Assembly: GCA_020061125.1 (NCBI GenBank)
Contig: JAGUYV010000358.1
Coordinates: forward strand, 1 to 8,246
Reading direction: 5' to 3'
DNA: 8,246 nt
DNA from: a bacterium
GTDB lineage: Bacteria > UBP15 > UBA6099 > DSWB01
The notes beneath the pieces were generated by a model. It did not search any database. It had not been told where the DNA came from and worked only from the letters and a program-made list of their open reading frames with translations. Position numbers and translations under genes: made by a program. Every line of letters starts with the position of its first letter. The first letter of the stretch is position 1. Shown one piece after another: positions 1 to 6,952 of this stretch.

Positions 1-266
1 GCGGCCAGAACCAGGCCCATGACATTCAGCCCGAACGCCGGGGACCCGGGCAGCCAGGTGAACGGCCGCATGAGCACGGAAAACAGCGGGTAGCCCGGCG
101 AGTGCGGCACGCCCAGCGAGCACGCCACCGACGCCATCTCCGCGCTGTCCCCCCAGTACAGCGAAGGCGCGGCGCATACAAGAAACCACCCCGCCACGCA
201 CAGGTACACAAGCGCGGCCAGGGCATACGGTCTGCGGCCTCGAGGCAAAATTCCGGAAAGGGACAT
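1..266 (-). CDS. DUF2723-type multi-pass membrane protein, N-terminal part (cut by window edge)
   Basis: Only the first 88 codons are inside the window; the gene runs off the left edge. The translation starts MSLSGILPRGRRPYALAAL, has a first membrane segment at about residues 13-34, then YWGDSAEM (residues 37-44, acidic D40 and E43), then PHSPGYPL (54-61) and a second hydrophobic stretch. The pattern of a first helix, an acidic D-S-x-E motif and a P-H-x-P-G-Y-P loop is typical of the DUF2723 family. These are integral membrane proteins related to GT-C glycosyltransferases, often annotated as putative O-mannosyltransferase-like. The ATG at 266-264 was chosen because it starts just before the first helix. 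A GAGGA sequence lies about 15 nt upstream, farther than usual, so the start is not certain. Family assignment rests on motif recognition over a short fragment; substrate and acceptor are unknown. Confidence 0.72.
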   Translation of the reverse strand, partial: MSLSGILPRGRRPYALAALVYLCVAGWFLVCAAPSLYWGDSAEMASVACSLGVPHSPGYPLFSVLMRPFTWLPGSPAFGLNVMGLVLA

Positions 267-297
267 GAGCCGGCAGGGCAATCCTCGCAAGGGAATG

Positions 298-317
298 GCG
301 CGCGGCCCGGCGCGCGC
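298..317 (-). other. GC hairpin in the DUF2723 leader
   Basis: A perfect 7-bp inverted repeat (298-304 pairing with 311-317, alternating G and C) encloses a 6-nt loop. On the minus strand it would form about 32 nt upstream of the DUF2723 start. No T run follows, so it is not a canonical terminator. It may only reflect the GC-rich composition. Confidence 0.3.
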
Positions 318-333
318 GGGTCTCTCTTCAGAC

Positions 334-363
334 AATGTACCACTGATCCATGGCATCCGTCCA
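334..363 (-). promoter_or_regulatory. Weak candidate promoter for the DUF2723 gene
   Basis: On the minus strand a -35-like TGGACG (363-358) is followed after 18 bp by a -10-like TACATT (339-334), each matching the sigma70 consensus at four of six positions. A start near 327 would give a leader of about 60 nt. It lies between the pilC terminator and the DUF2723 start, where a promoter is expected, but the match is weak enough to be chance. Confidence 0.25.
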
Positions 364-412
364 CAGCCCGGCGGCGAAACGCAACAGGATCCCCTCCCCA
401 TTCGCACTCATG

Positions 413-443
413 AAAAAAACCCCGGACCCAGCGGCCCGGGGTT
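413..443 (-). terminator. Rho-independent terminator downstream of pilC
   Basis: A perfect 8-bp inverted repeat (aaccccgg at 418-425, ccggggtt at 436-443) encloses a 10-nt loop. Read on the minus strand it is followed by a run of T (complement of the A run at 413-419). It sits about 30 nt past the pilC stop codon and before the DUF2723 gene, so it should end pilT/pilC transcription and insulate the next minus-strand gene. Confidence 0.9.
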
Positions 444-472
444 CTGGAGTTTGCGTTACGCCTTTTGCAGCG

Positions 473-1681
473 TCACAGTTCGTTGATGATGGTGAACAAC
501 GGCAGGTACATGGCGATGACGATAAAGCCGACCATGATGCCCATGAACGCCATGAGCAGAGGCTCGATGAGCGAAGTGAGCGAATCCAGCGTGGCCTCGA
601 CTTCCATGTCGTAGAAGTCCGATATTTTCTTGAGCATGGCGTCCAGGGAGCCGGTTTCCTCGCCCACGGCGATCATCTGCGTGACCATGGGCGGGAAAAT
701 GCCCGAGGCCTCCATGGGCACGGAGATGCTCTCGCCCTCGCGGATGCTGACGCGCACGCTGTCCACGGCTTTTTCCACCACGCTGTTGCCCGAGGCCTTG
801 CCCGTGACCTCCAGAGCCTGCATCACGGGCACGCCGCTGCTCAACAGCGTGCCCAGGGTGCGCGAGAACCGCGACACCGTGACTTTGCGGTTGAGCATTC
901 CGAACACAGGCAAAGACAGCATCAGCTTGTGCCAGTTGTACAGCCCTTTAGGCGTTTTGGTGTATTGCTTGAACGCGACAATAAGCACCACGATAACCAC
1001 GATCCAGATGAGCCAGTAGTTGCGCAGGGTGTCGCTGATCATGATCACAACTTTTGTCATGAGAGGCAGATCCGAACCGACGCTCTCGAACATGGACGCG
1101 AACGACGGCAGAGCGAACACGAGCAGGAATACAACGATGGCGATGGCGAAGAAAAAGATGACCGTGGGATAGGTCATGGCGGACTTGACCTTGGCGCGCA
1201 GGGTCTGGTCTTTTTCCATGAACTCGGCCACGCGGTGCATGGTTTCGTCGAGCACGCCGCCGACCTCGCCCGCGCGGGTGAGGTTGATGTACAGCGACGA
1301 AAACACCGTGGGGTGCGCCTCGAACGCGTCGGCCAGGGCCGAGCCTTCCTCCACGCGCCGCCTCACATCCCCCACCACTTCCTTGAGCTTCTTGTCGTCG
1401 CTCTGCCGCTCCAGGATGTCCAGCGCGCGCACCAGGGACAGGCCCGCGCTGATCATGGTCGCGAACTGGCGGCTGAACACGGTCAGGCTCTTGGGCTTCA
1501 CCTTCTGGAACGAAGCCATCATGTCGCCCGCGTTCAGGGATTTGCCCTTGACCCCGACCTGGGTGACGATGTAGTTCTTCTCGCGCAGGCGGTTACGCAC
1601 CGCCTGCTCGCTGTCCGCCTCCATGGTGGCCGTGACGATCTGGCCCTTGGGGTCGCGCGCTTTGTACTGGTATAGGGGCAT
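473..1681 (-). CDS. pilC: Type IV pilus inner-membrane platform protein PilC (GspF family)
   Basis: This 402-residue protein matches the usual length and layout of PilC, the inner-membrane platform on which the pilus assembly and retraction ATPases act. A short N-terminal cytoplasmic region (MPLYQYKARDPKG) leads into two T2SSF/GspF repeats at about residues 68-191 and 270-393. Each carries the family's Gly-Glu signature: AGEVGG at 137-142 and GEETG at 340-344. Membrane segments are visible at about 172-193, 222-237 and 371-394, and the C-terminus LFTIINEL is typical of PilC. The ATG at 1681 gives the standard N-terminus; the ribosome binding site is weak (AGAGCAG about 6 nt upstream). The gene lies directly downstream of pilT, has its own candidate promoter, and ends at a strong terminator. 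The alternative name GspF is less likely given the pilT neighbour. Confidence 0.96.
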   Translation of the reverse strand: MPLYQYKARDPKGQIVTATMEADSEQAVRNRLREKNYIVTQVGVKGKSLNAGDMMASFQKVKPKSLTVFSRQFATMISAGLSLVRALDILERQSDDKKLKEVVGDVRRRVEEGSALADAFEAHPTVFSSLYINLTRAGEVGGVLDETMHRVAEFMEKDQTLRAKVKSAMTYPTVIFFFAIAIVVFLLVFALPSFASMFESVGSDLPLMTKVVIMISDTLRNYWLIWIVVIVVLIVAFKQYTKTPKGLYNWHKLMLSLPVFGMLNRKVTVSRFSRTLGTLLSSGVPVMQALEVTGKASGNSVVEKAVDSVRVSIREGESISVPMEASGIFPPMVTQMIAVGEETGSLDAMLKKISDFYDMEVEATLDSLTSLIEPLLMAFMGIMVGFIVIAMYLPLFTIINEL

Positions 1682-1755
1682 AGTGTCTGCTCTGGCTAAG
1701 TTTTCGGAGTGCGCGCGCCGCGGTTGCTTAACGGGCGCACGGTCCGTTCCGCTTT

Positions 1756-1784
1756 ATTGTACCGCGCCGCGCGGTTTCGATCAA
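1756..1784 (-). promoter_or_regulatory. Candidate sigma70-type promoter of pilC
   Basis: On the minus strand TTGATC (1784-1779; four of six to TTGACA) and TACAAT (1761-1756; five of six to TATAAT) are separated by the optimal 17 bp. Transcription would start near 1749, giving a leader of about 68 nt before the pilC ATG. This suggests pilC can be transcribed independently of pilT. Confidence 0.6.
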
Positions 1785-1804
1785 ACGCGGCCCCGCGCCG
1801 CGCG
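1762..1804. repeat. Two-copy 12-bp GC direct repeat in the pilT-pilC gap
   Basis: The sequence CCGCGCCGCGCG occurs at 1762-1773 and again at 1793-1804, a period of 31 bp. The first copy fills most of the spacer of the candidate pilC promoter; the second lies just upstream of its -35. Between them is a small imperfect inverted repeat (gttt at 1774-1777, aaac at 1783-1786). It could be a pair of regulator sites or a composition effect. Confidence 0.55.
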
Positions 1805-1814
1805 AACCGGCCCC

Positions 1815-2873
1815 TTATCCCTGAATAAGTTTCTTTAAATCTTCGGGGTTGAAGGAACGGTTGATGGCGTCCTGGTAAGTGATCAGCCCTGACGAGTACA
1901 GTTCCTTGAGAGCCTGGTCCATGGTCTGCATGCCTTCCTTGTTGCCGGTCTGGATGGCGGCGGGGATCTGGTGCGCCTTGTTCTCGCGGATAAGGTTGCG
2001 CACGGCCGGGGTGGCCACGAGGATCTCGACCGCGGGCACGCGGCCCACGCCGCCGGTGCGCGGCATCAGTTGCTGCGACAGCACCGCCTCCAGGTTCATG
2101 GACAACTGCGTGCGGATCTGCGTCTGCTGGTGCGGCGGGAACACATCCACGATGCGGTCAATGGACCCCGCGGCCGTGTTCGTGTGCAGGGTGGCGAACA
2201 CCAGGTGGCCGGTTTCCGCGATGGTGATGGCCGCCTCCATGGTCTCGAGGTCGCGCATTTCGCCGATCAGGATGACATCCGGGTCCTCGCGCAGGGCCGA
2301 GCGCAGCGCGCGGGTGAAGCTCTTGGTGTCCAGCTCCAGCTCGCGCTGGTTGATGATGCAGTTCTTGTGCCGGTGCAGATACTCGATGGGGTCCTCGATG
2401 GTGATGATGTGCGCGTCGCGGGTGCTGTTGATGAGGTCAATGCACGCGGCCAGGGTGGTGGACTTGCCGCTGCCCGTGGGACCAGTCACCAGAATCAGCC
2501 CGCGCGGGCGCTGGGTCAGCTTCTTGATCACCTGGGGCATGCGCAAATCGTCCAGGGTGGGGATCTTCGAGGGAATGGACCGCATGACCGCGCTGATGGA
2601 CCCGCGCTGAAGGAAGATGTTGACCCGGAAACGGCCAAGCCCGGCCACGCCGTAGGAAAAGTCCAGCTCGAAGTTGTTCTCAAACGCCTGCTTCTGCTGG
2701 TCCGTAAGCATGCTGTAAATGATCTTCTGCGCCAGGGACGGGGTGATGCGCTCCTCGTCCGATTTCACGATGCGCCCGTCCACGCGGAACATGGGCGGCA
2801 GCCCCGCCGTGATGTGCAAGTCCGACGCCTTGCGCGTCACCGCTTTGTGCAACAGTTCATCAATGTCTATCAT
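1815..2873 (-). CDS. pilT: Type IV pilus retraction ATPase PilT
   Basis: This 352-residue protein has the length and all the motifs of PilT, the hexameric cytoplasmic ATPase that depolymerises pili for twitching motility and DNA uptake. An N-terminal PAS-like domain (SDLHITAGLPPMFRVDG, residues 17-33) precedes the RecA-like core. The core shows Walker A GPTGSGKS (131-138), Asp box TIEDPIEY (158-165), Walker B with VILIGEMRD (200-208) and His box HLVFATLHTNTA (223-234). The C-terminal AVRNLIRE (290-297) matches the AIRNLIRE motif specific to retraction ATPases, which argues against PilB. The ATG at 2873 gives the usual MIDIDELL start, with AAGGA about 11 nt upstream. pilC follows after 133 bp; pilB and pilins are not in the window. 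A paralogue such as PilU is possible but less likely given GEMRD and the pilC neighbour. Confidence 0.97.
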   Translation of the reverse strand: MIDIDELLHKAVTRKASDLHITAGLPPMFRVDGRIVKSDEERITPSLAQKIIYSMLTDQQKQAFENNFELDFSYGVAGLGRFRVNIFLQRGSISAVMRSIPSKIPTLDDLRMPQVIKKLTQRPRGLILVTGPTGSGKSTTLAACIDLINSTRDAHIITIEDPIEYLHRHKNCIINQRELELDTKSFTRALRSALREDPDVILIGEMRDLETMEAAITIAETGHLVFATLHTNTAAGSIDRIVDVFPPHQQTQIRTQLSMNLEAVLSQQLMPRTGGVGRVPAVEILVATPAVRNLIRENKAHQIPAAIQTGNKEGMQTMDQALKELYSSGLITYQDAINRSFNPEDLKKLIQG

Positions 2874-2954
2874 TGCCGGTCCGATCCTTTTGCCTTGTCG
2901 TTATGATTGCCGCGGCGCGGCGCAAGCGGTTCCGGGTGAGAAACGCTGATCTGA

Positions 2955-2983
2955 AATATACCAAATTCGCGCCCGGACAACAA
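2955..2983 (-). promoter_or_regulatory. Candidate promoter of pilT
   Basis: On the minus strand TTGTTG (2983-2978) is followed after 17 bp by TATATT (2960-2955; five of six to TATAAT). Transcription would begin near 2948, giving a leader of about 75 nt. The -35 matches consensus only in its TTG half. Confidence 0.5.
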
Positions 2984-3003
2984 CTGCGGCAGCCGCCGCT
3001 ATC

Positions 3004-3031
3004 TTTACTCCGGGCGCGCGGAAACTATAAT
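3004..3031 (+). promoter_or_regulatory. Promoter of the glycyl radical enzyme gene
   Basis: TTTACT (3004-3009; four of six to TTGACA) and a perfect TATAAT (3026-3031) are separated by 16 bp. The start would fall near 3038, giving a leader of about 30 nt with a GGGGGA ribosome binding site ending 6 nt before the ATG at 3068. This promoter lies inside the longer upstream reading frame and supports 3068 as the true start. Confidence 0.7.
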
Positions 3032-3040
3032 CTGATCAGA
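3031..3040. promoter_or_regulatory. Palindromic operator-like site at the glycyl radical enzyme start
   Basis: TCTGATCAGA is a perfect 10-bp palindrome that overlaps the last base of the -10 box and the predicted transcription start. This is a classic position for a repressor site. A related sequence (8 of 10 bases, TCAGATCAGC on the minus strand) lies at 2954-2945, at the predicted start of the divergent pilT transcript. No regulator gene is nearby. Confidence 0.35.
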
Positions 3041-3067
3041 CAGGTCTTACGAACCGGGGGAACCCGC

Positions 3068-5467
3068 ATGGCGTCGTTTTCCAGCATTTTGAAACACGAA
3101 CGGCTCGGCAGATATATTGAACAGATCATGGAGCAGAACGCACGCACGACGCGCCTCGACGGCTGGTTTATTGCGCGCGAAATCATGATGGAGCGGTTGC
3201 GTGAGTTGCCCGCGGACCTGCACCCGGCCGCGCGCCAGGCCGAACTGCTCGCCGCTGTGTGCGCGCGCCTCCCCATCCGCATCCGCCACGGTGAAATTTT
3301 CGCGGGCGCCGAATCCGACGCGTTCGCGCGCTCATACGCACTCATCAATCCCGGATTCAAAATCGAATCCTTCGAGGGCTACTGCGACGAGGATGCGGTG
3401 TACAACGACATCGAGCCGGACGCAGTGTTCACAAAGGAACGCATCGGGATCGTGCGCAAGTTCTGGGCCGCGCAACCGTTCGCCAGGGCCGTGTCCGAAG
3501 TGTATGAAAAAACCGGCGCGGAAACCCGCGAAGTGGTGTACTTTGTGGAGCGCGTGACCGGGCACACGATCCCGGATTTCTCGGACGCGCTGCAATGCGG
3601 TATAGACGAACTGTTGGTGAGGCTTGACGAGAAACGGCGGCGCGAGCCGGAGCGCGCGGATTATTTCGCGGCCATGCACACGGCTCTGGAGGCGGCGGTC
3701 ACGCTGGCCGAACGCTATGCGCTCCTGGCGCAGGACATGGCCGCCGCCGAATCCGATCCCGGGCGCCGCGCCGAACTCGAACTCATGGCCGCAACCCTGC
3801 TCCGCGTGCCCCGCCACGGCGCGCGCAATCTGTTCGAGGCCATCCAGTCCTTCATCATCCTGTGGCAGGCCTTGAACCTCGAGCAGGCGCCCAATCCGTT
3901 CGCGTTTTCCATCGGCAACCTGGACCGCATTCTGCAGCCGTATTTCGACATGCAGCCCGTGGACATGGATCTGGCCGTGCAGCTCGTGCGCCACCTCCTG
4001 GCGTTCTTCTGCGTGGGGGACCGGAACTGGGCCATTTCGCAGAACATCATGGCGGGCGGCATGGACGAACGGGGCAACGACCTCACCTGCGGCATGACCC
4101 ACGCCGTGATCCGCGCCTTCGAGGAATCCAACTACGCGCAGCCCAACCTGTCCGTGAAACTGCACCCAGGAACGCCCGAGGGTGTTTACATGGGGCTTGC
4201 ACGGTTCATGTTCGAGTTCGGGCACAGCACGCCGTCGTTCTTCAACGACCCGGTGATGTTCCGCGCCATCGGAAACAAAGGGGTGCGGGATGAAGACAAG
4301 CCCCTGTACGCCGCGGCCGGGTGCCAGGAGCCGCTGGTCATGGGCCGCGAGTCCGCCAACACCACCAACTCGTGGCTCAACCTGGCCAAGGTCCTGGAAC
4401 TGGCCGTGACCGGCGGCACATCCGCCATTACCGGCGAACGCGTGGGTCCGGCATGGGATGAGCTGGGACTCGGGGACAAGCCCCCGCACAGCGCGGAATC
4501 CGTGGAAAAAGCGTTTTTTGCGTACCTGGATTATTTTCTGCCGCGCATGGCCGAAGCTGCCAACGCCTGCACCCGCGCCCTGGCCCTGCTGCCCGTGCCG
4601 TTCCACTCCGCGTTCATGGGCGCCCGGGACACGGGCATTGACATGCGCGACTGCACGGAGCAGGGCGTGGCCTACAACGGCTCCGGGTGCCTGATTCACG
4701 GCATGGCCAATGTCGCGGATTCGTTTTCCGCGCTGCATTATCTGCAAGAGCATGCCCAAGAAGCGGGCTTCACCGTCGGCGATGCGCTTCAAGCGGCGGT
4801 CTCGAATTTCGAGGGCCGCGAGGAGCTGCGCGATCTGCTGCTCACGAGGCCGCCCAAATTCGGGAACAACGATCCGGCTGCGGACGCGCGCGCGCAGGAG
4901 CTGGTCGGGGCCGTGAACCGCCGCGTGCTGGGGCTGAAAAATCCGCTCGGCAACCCGTTCTCGCCGGACTGGAGCACGCCGAGCACGAATCTGCTGTACG
5001 GCTACTGGACAGGGGCCACGCCCGACGGCCGCGCCGCACGCGCGCCCCTGGCGTACGGACTGGATCCGGCCGTATCCGCCGCGCGCAGGGGCCTGCTCGC
5101 GCGCGTGAACTCGCAGGCCGGCCTGGAATACGATCTCATGACGGGCGGCAGCGCCTCGGGCATGAGCATCAACCCCGACGCCCACAACGGCAAATCCGTG
5201 GAAGACCGCGCGCGGTATCTGCGGGAAGTCATGAGCTTCGTGTTCGACTACAACCACGGCCGCAACGGACAGCTTGGCCTGCAATATGTGTATTTCAATG
5301 TGTTCTCACAGGACCGGCTGCGCCATGTCATGGAGCATCCCGAGGAATACCCCAACCCCGTGCTGGTGCGCATCCACGGCCAGTACGGCGACGCGCGCCA
5401 CCTGTCACCGGACATACTCGGCGGCGACATCATCCCGCGCCTGGACCCGCTGTCCACGGCGTTTTGA
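3068..5467 (+). CDS. Glycyl radical enzyme of the pyruvate formate-lyase-like superfamily, substrate unknown
   Basis: This 799-residue cytoplasmic protein has the full fold of the PFL-like superfamily. The PFL-like barrel spans about residues 10-655, with VTGHTIPDF (163-171), DRNWAISQNIMAGGMDERG (318-336) and QPNLSVKLHPGTPEG. The thiyl-radical loop is AGCQEP, with catalytic Cys419 and Glu421, followed by CTEQGVAYNGSGC (529-541) and GMANVADS. The C-terminal glycyl radical domain ends in VRIHGQYGDARHLSP. Gly771, 28 residues from the end, is the expected radical site. The single Cys followed two residues later by Glu is the signature of eliminase members (diol/glycerol dehydratase, choline lyase), not of pyruvate formate-lyase, which has two adjacent Cys. 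The aromatic residue normally after the radical Gly is replaced by Gln. Start 3068 is favoured over 2873 by the promoter, ribosome binding site and N-terminus. No activating enzyme is adjacent, so it must be encoded elsewhere. The reaction cannot be named. Confidence 0.9.
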   Translation: MASFSSILKHERLGRYIEQIMEQNARTTRLDGWFIAREIMMERLRELPADLHPAARQAELLAAVCARLPIRIRHGEIFAGAESDAFARSYALINPGFKIESFEGYCDEDAVYNDIEPDAVFTKERIGIVRKFWAAQPFARAVSEVYEKTGAETREVVYFVERVTGHTIPDFSDALQCGIDELLVRLDEKRRREPERADYFAAMHTALEAAVTLAERYALLAQDMAAAESDPGRRAELELMAATLLRVPRHGARNLFEAIQSFIILWQALNLEQAPNPFAFSIGNLDRILQPYFDMQPVDMDLAVQLVRHLLAFFCVGDRNWAISQNIMAGGMDERGNDLTCGMTHAVIRAFEESNYAQPNLSVKLHPGTPEGVYMGLARFMFEFGHSTPSFFNDPVMFRAIGNKGVRDEDKPLYAAAGCQEPLVMGRESANTTNSWLNLAKVLELAVTGGTSAITGERVGPAWDELGLGDKPPHSAESVEKAFFAYLDYFLPRMAEAANACTRALALLPVPFHSAFMGARDTGIDMRDCTEQGVAYNGSGCLIHGMANVADSFSALHYLQEHAQEAGFTVGDALQAAVSNFEGREELRDLLLTRPPKFGNNDPAADARAQELVGAVNRRVLGLKNPLGNPFSPDWSTPSTNLLYGYWTGATPDGRAARAPLAYGLDPAVSAARRGLLARVNSQAGLEYDLMTGGSASGMSINPDAHNGKSVEDRARYLREVMSFVFDYNHGRNGQLGLQYVYFNVFSQDRLRHVMEHPEEYPNPVLVRIHGQYGDARHLSPDILGGDIIPRLDPLSTAF

Positions 5468-5472
5468 TGGTT

Positions 5473-6936
5473 TTATTTGAGGAGCCTCACGCGCAGCGCT
5501 GTGCGCGCATCGCGCCCGGCCTTGAACCGGTCGTCAATCCTTTTCCCGATGATCCAGATGATCTGCCCGCCGCACACCAACAGCGGCGCGTTCCGCCTCT
5601 GCGCGCGCGGCGTTTTCTCGTCCACAAAGAAATCCTGCAGCTTCTTGTCGGAAGCCATGCCCAGGGGGCGGAACCTGTCCCCCGCCACCGGTGTGCGGAC
5701 TGACAGCGGCTCCTTTACGCTATGCGCGTCGAAGTAAGCGGTGTCCGGATCGGGATTCCCGAATATTGCGGCGCGGTCCGCGGACACAATCGAAAATTCC
5801 AGGGTCACGCCGAGCGGCGCGCAATGCTGCACGACCGGATCCGCTCCTTCCCCGTTAAGCAACTCCGCGAGCCGCGCCTGATCCAGAGCGCATTCGAGGT
5901 CCAGGCTCCCGGTTTCGAGGGTGTCCCGGCTTGAGGCAAACACGATTTGCTCATAACCGCGCACGGCGGTCACGCCGCCGGGCAGTTCCACGGTGTGGCC
6001 GGTTCCGCCGTGTTTCACGGCATGCGCCAGGTCCATCACATGCTGTTGCCGCAGGCCTGGCGCAGGGCTGGCCGCGGCGGTTTCATAATACGCCAGAACG
6101 AGCGCGCGCCGCAGCAGCGCATCGGGCAGTGCGGCCAGTTTCGAGAGATGAAGATGCATTTCTCCCGGCGCTCGCGAAGCTGCAGCCTCGCCCAGAGCGC
6201 GCGCCGCCTCCTGTTCGAGATAATCGCTGTCTGCGCGCAGAAGTTGCGAAAGGGCGAACAGGCTGTGCCCGGCGCGCGGATTGAATTCCTTTTCGAGCAG
6301 GGGCATGAGTGTGTGGCGCACGCGGTTGCGGTCGTGCCGCTCGTCCGCGTTGGTTGCGTCCTCGCGGAACTCCAGACCGTTTGCGCTCATGTACTCGCGC
6401 ACGAGCGTGCGCGGCGCGGCCAGCAGGGGCCGGACGATGTTCCCCGAACGAAAAGCCATGGCGGCCAGCCCGCGCAGGGACGCGCCGCGCAACAGGCGCA
6501 GCAGCATGGTCTCGGCCTGGTCGGACAGAGTGTGAGCCGTGGCGATTCTCTGCGCGCCCAGGGCTTCAAGCGCACGATCGTAAAACGCCATGCGCTGCTC
6601 CCGGCACGCCTGTTCGAGCGACGGCCCGCCAGGTGCGAGCATGCTCGGGACATCTACGGTTTCGGTGAAAAATTCCAGTCCGTTCGCCGCGGCCAGCCCG
6701 CGCACGAACTCCTGATCCGCGTCCGCATCAGCCCCGCGCACGCCGTGGTTCAGATGCGCCACGCACAGGCACACGCCGAATTCCCCCCCCAGCCGTGTCA
6801 TGGCGTGCAGCAGGCACACGGAATCCGCGCCCCCGGACACGGCCAGGGCCACCCGTGAAACCCCGGGCGCAAACAGCGCGTGCTCCGAGGCCGCGCGCCG
6901 GATGATGTCGAGAATGTCCTGCCCGCTCTGCGTCAT
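5473..6936 (-). CDS. tilS: tRNA(Ile)-lysidine synthase TilS
   Basis: TilS uses ATP and lysine to convert C34 of the CAU-anticodon tRNA(Ile) to lysidine, so that it reads AUA and no longer AUG; it is normally essential. The 487-residue protein shows the N-type PP-loop SGGADS (34-39), HLNHGVRG (61-68), TAHTLSDQAETMLLRLLRG (133-151) and EDATNADERHDRNRVRHTLMP (192-212; the DxSN..RNRVR region). A TilS C-terminal tRNA-binding domain runs from about 400 to 487, with DRFRPLGMASDKKLQDFF (420-437) and WIIGKRIDDRFK (461-472). Length is within the family's upper range. The ATG at 6936 is the first in-frame start after the preceding gene; no ribosome binding site precedes it, and an extended -10 box lies only 7 nt upstream. 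It converges on the glycyl radical enzyme with a 5-bp gap. Confidence 0.96.
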   Translation of the reverse strand: MTQSGQDILDIIRRAASEHALFAPGVSRVALAVSGGADSVCLLHAMTRLGGEFGVCLCVAHLNHGVRGADADADQEFVRGLAAANGLEFFTETVDVPSMLAPGGPSLEQACREQRMAFYDRALEALGAQRIATAHTLSDQAETMLLRLLRGASLRGLAAMAFRSGNIVRPLLAAPRTLVREYMSANGLEFREDATNADERHDRNRVRHTLMPLLEKEFNPRAGHSLFALSQLLRADSDYLEQEAARALGEAAASRAPGEMHLHLSKLAALPDALLRRALVLAYYETAAASPAPGLRQQHVMDLAHAVKHGGTGHTVELPGGVTAVRGYEQIVFASSRDTLETGSLDLECALDQARLAELLNGEGADPVVQHCAPLGVTLEFSIVSADRAAIFGNPDPDTAYFDAHSVKEPLSVRTPVAGDRFRPLGMASDKKLQDFFVDEKTPRAQRRNAPLLVCGGQIIWIIGKRIDDRFKAGRDARTALRVRLLK

Positions 6937-6943
6937 TGCGTGA

Positions 6944-6952
6944 ATTATAGCA
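6944..6952 (-). promoter_or_regulatory. Extended -10 promoter immediately upstream of tilS
   Basis: On the minus strand the sequence TGCTATAAT is a perfect extended -10 element (TGnTATAAT); no good -35 is seen, as is common for extended -10 promoters. It ends 7 nt before the tilS ATG, so transcription would start at or next to the A of ATG. With no Shine-Dalgarno sequence present, this points to a leaderless tilS mRNA. Confidence 0.55.

Noticed and set aside
350-1675. 441-codon plus-strand open frame opposite pilC
   Set aside because: Low-complexity His/Asp/Arg/Gln-rich translation, fully antisense to pilC, and it runs across the pilC terminator. No domain recognised.
1971-2906. 311-codon plus-strand open frame opposite pilT
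   Set aside because: Antisense shadow of a well-conserved gene; composition biased to His, Arg, Gly and Val with no domain.
2873-3067. Upstream extension of the glycyl radical enzyme by 65 residues from an ATG at 2873
   Set aside because: The added segment (starting MPVRSFCLVV) has no family resemblance, its ATG overlaps the pilT start, and the promoter with a perfect TATAAT lies inside it. ATG 3068 has a ribosome binding site and a normal N-terminus.
3332-5284. 650-codon minus-strand open frame opposite the glycyl radical enzyme
   Set aside because: Its translation is rich in His, Val, Arg and Gly with no recognisable domain, the usual antisense shadow of a GC-rich gene with G/C third positions. 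The plus-strand gene has clear family motifs throughout.
4687-5703. 338-codon plus-strand open frame overlapping the 3' end of the glycyl radical enzyme and tilS
   Set aside because: Arg/Ala/Pro-rich out-of-frame translation of two real genes; no evidence of a frameshift, since the enzyme frame is intact to its stop.
5947-6858. 303-codon plus-strand open frame opposite tilS
   Set aside because: Antisense to all the conserved TilS motifs; His/Arg/Gln-rich with no domain.
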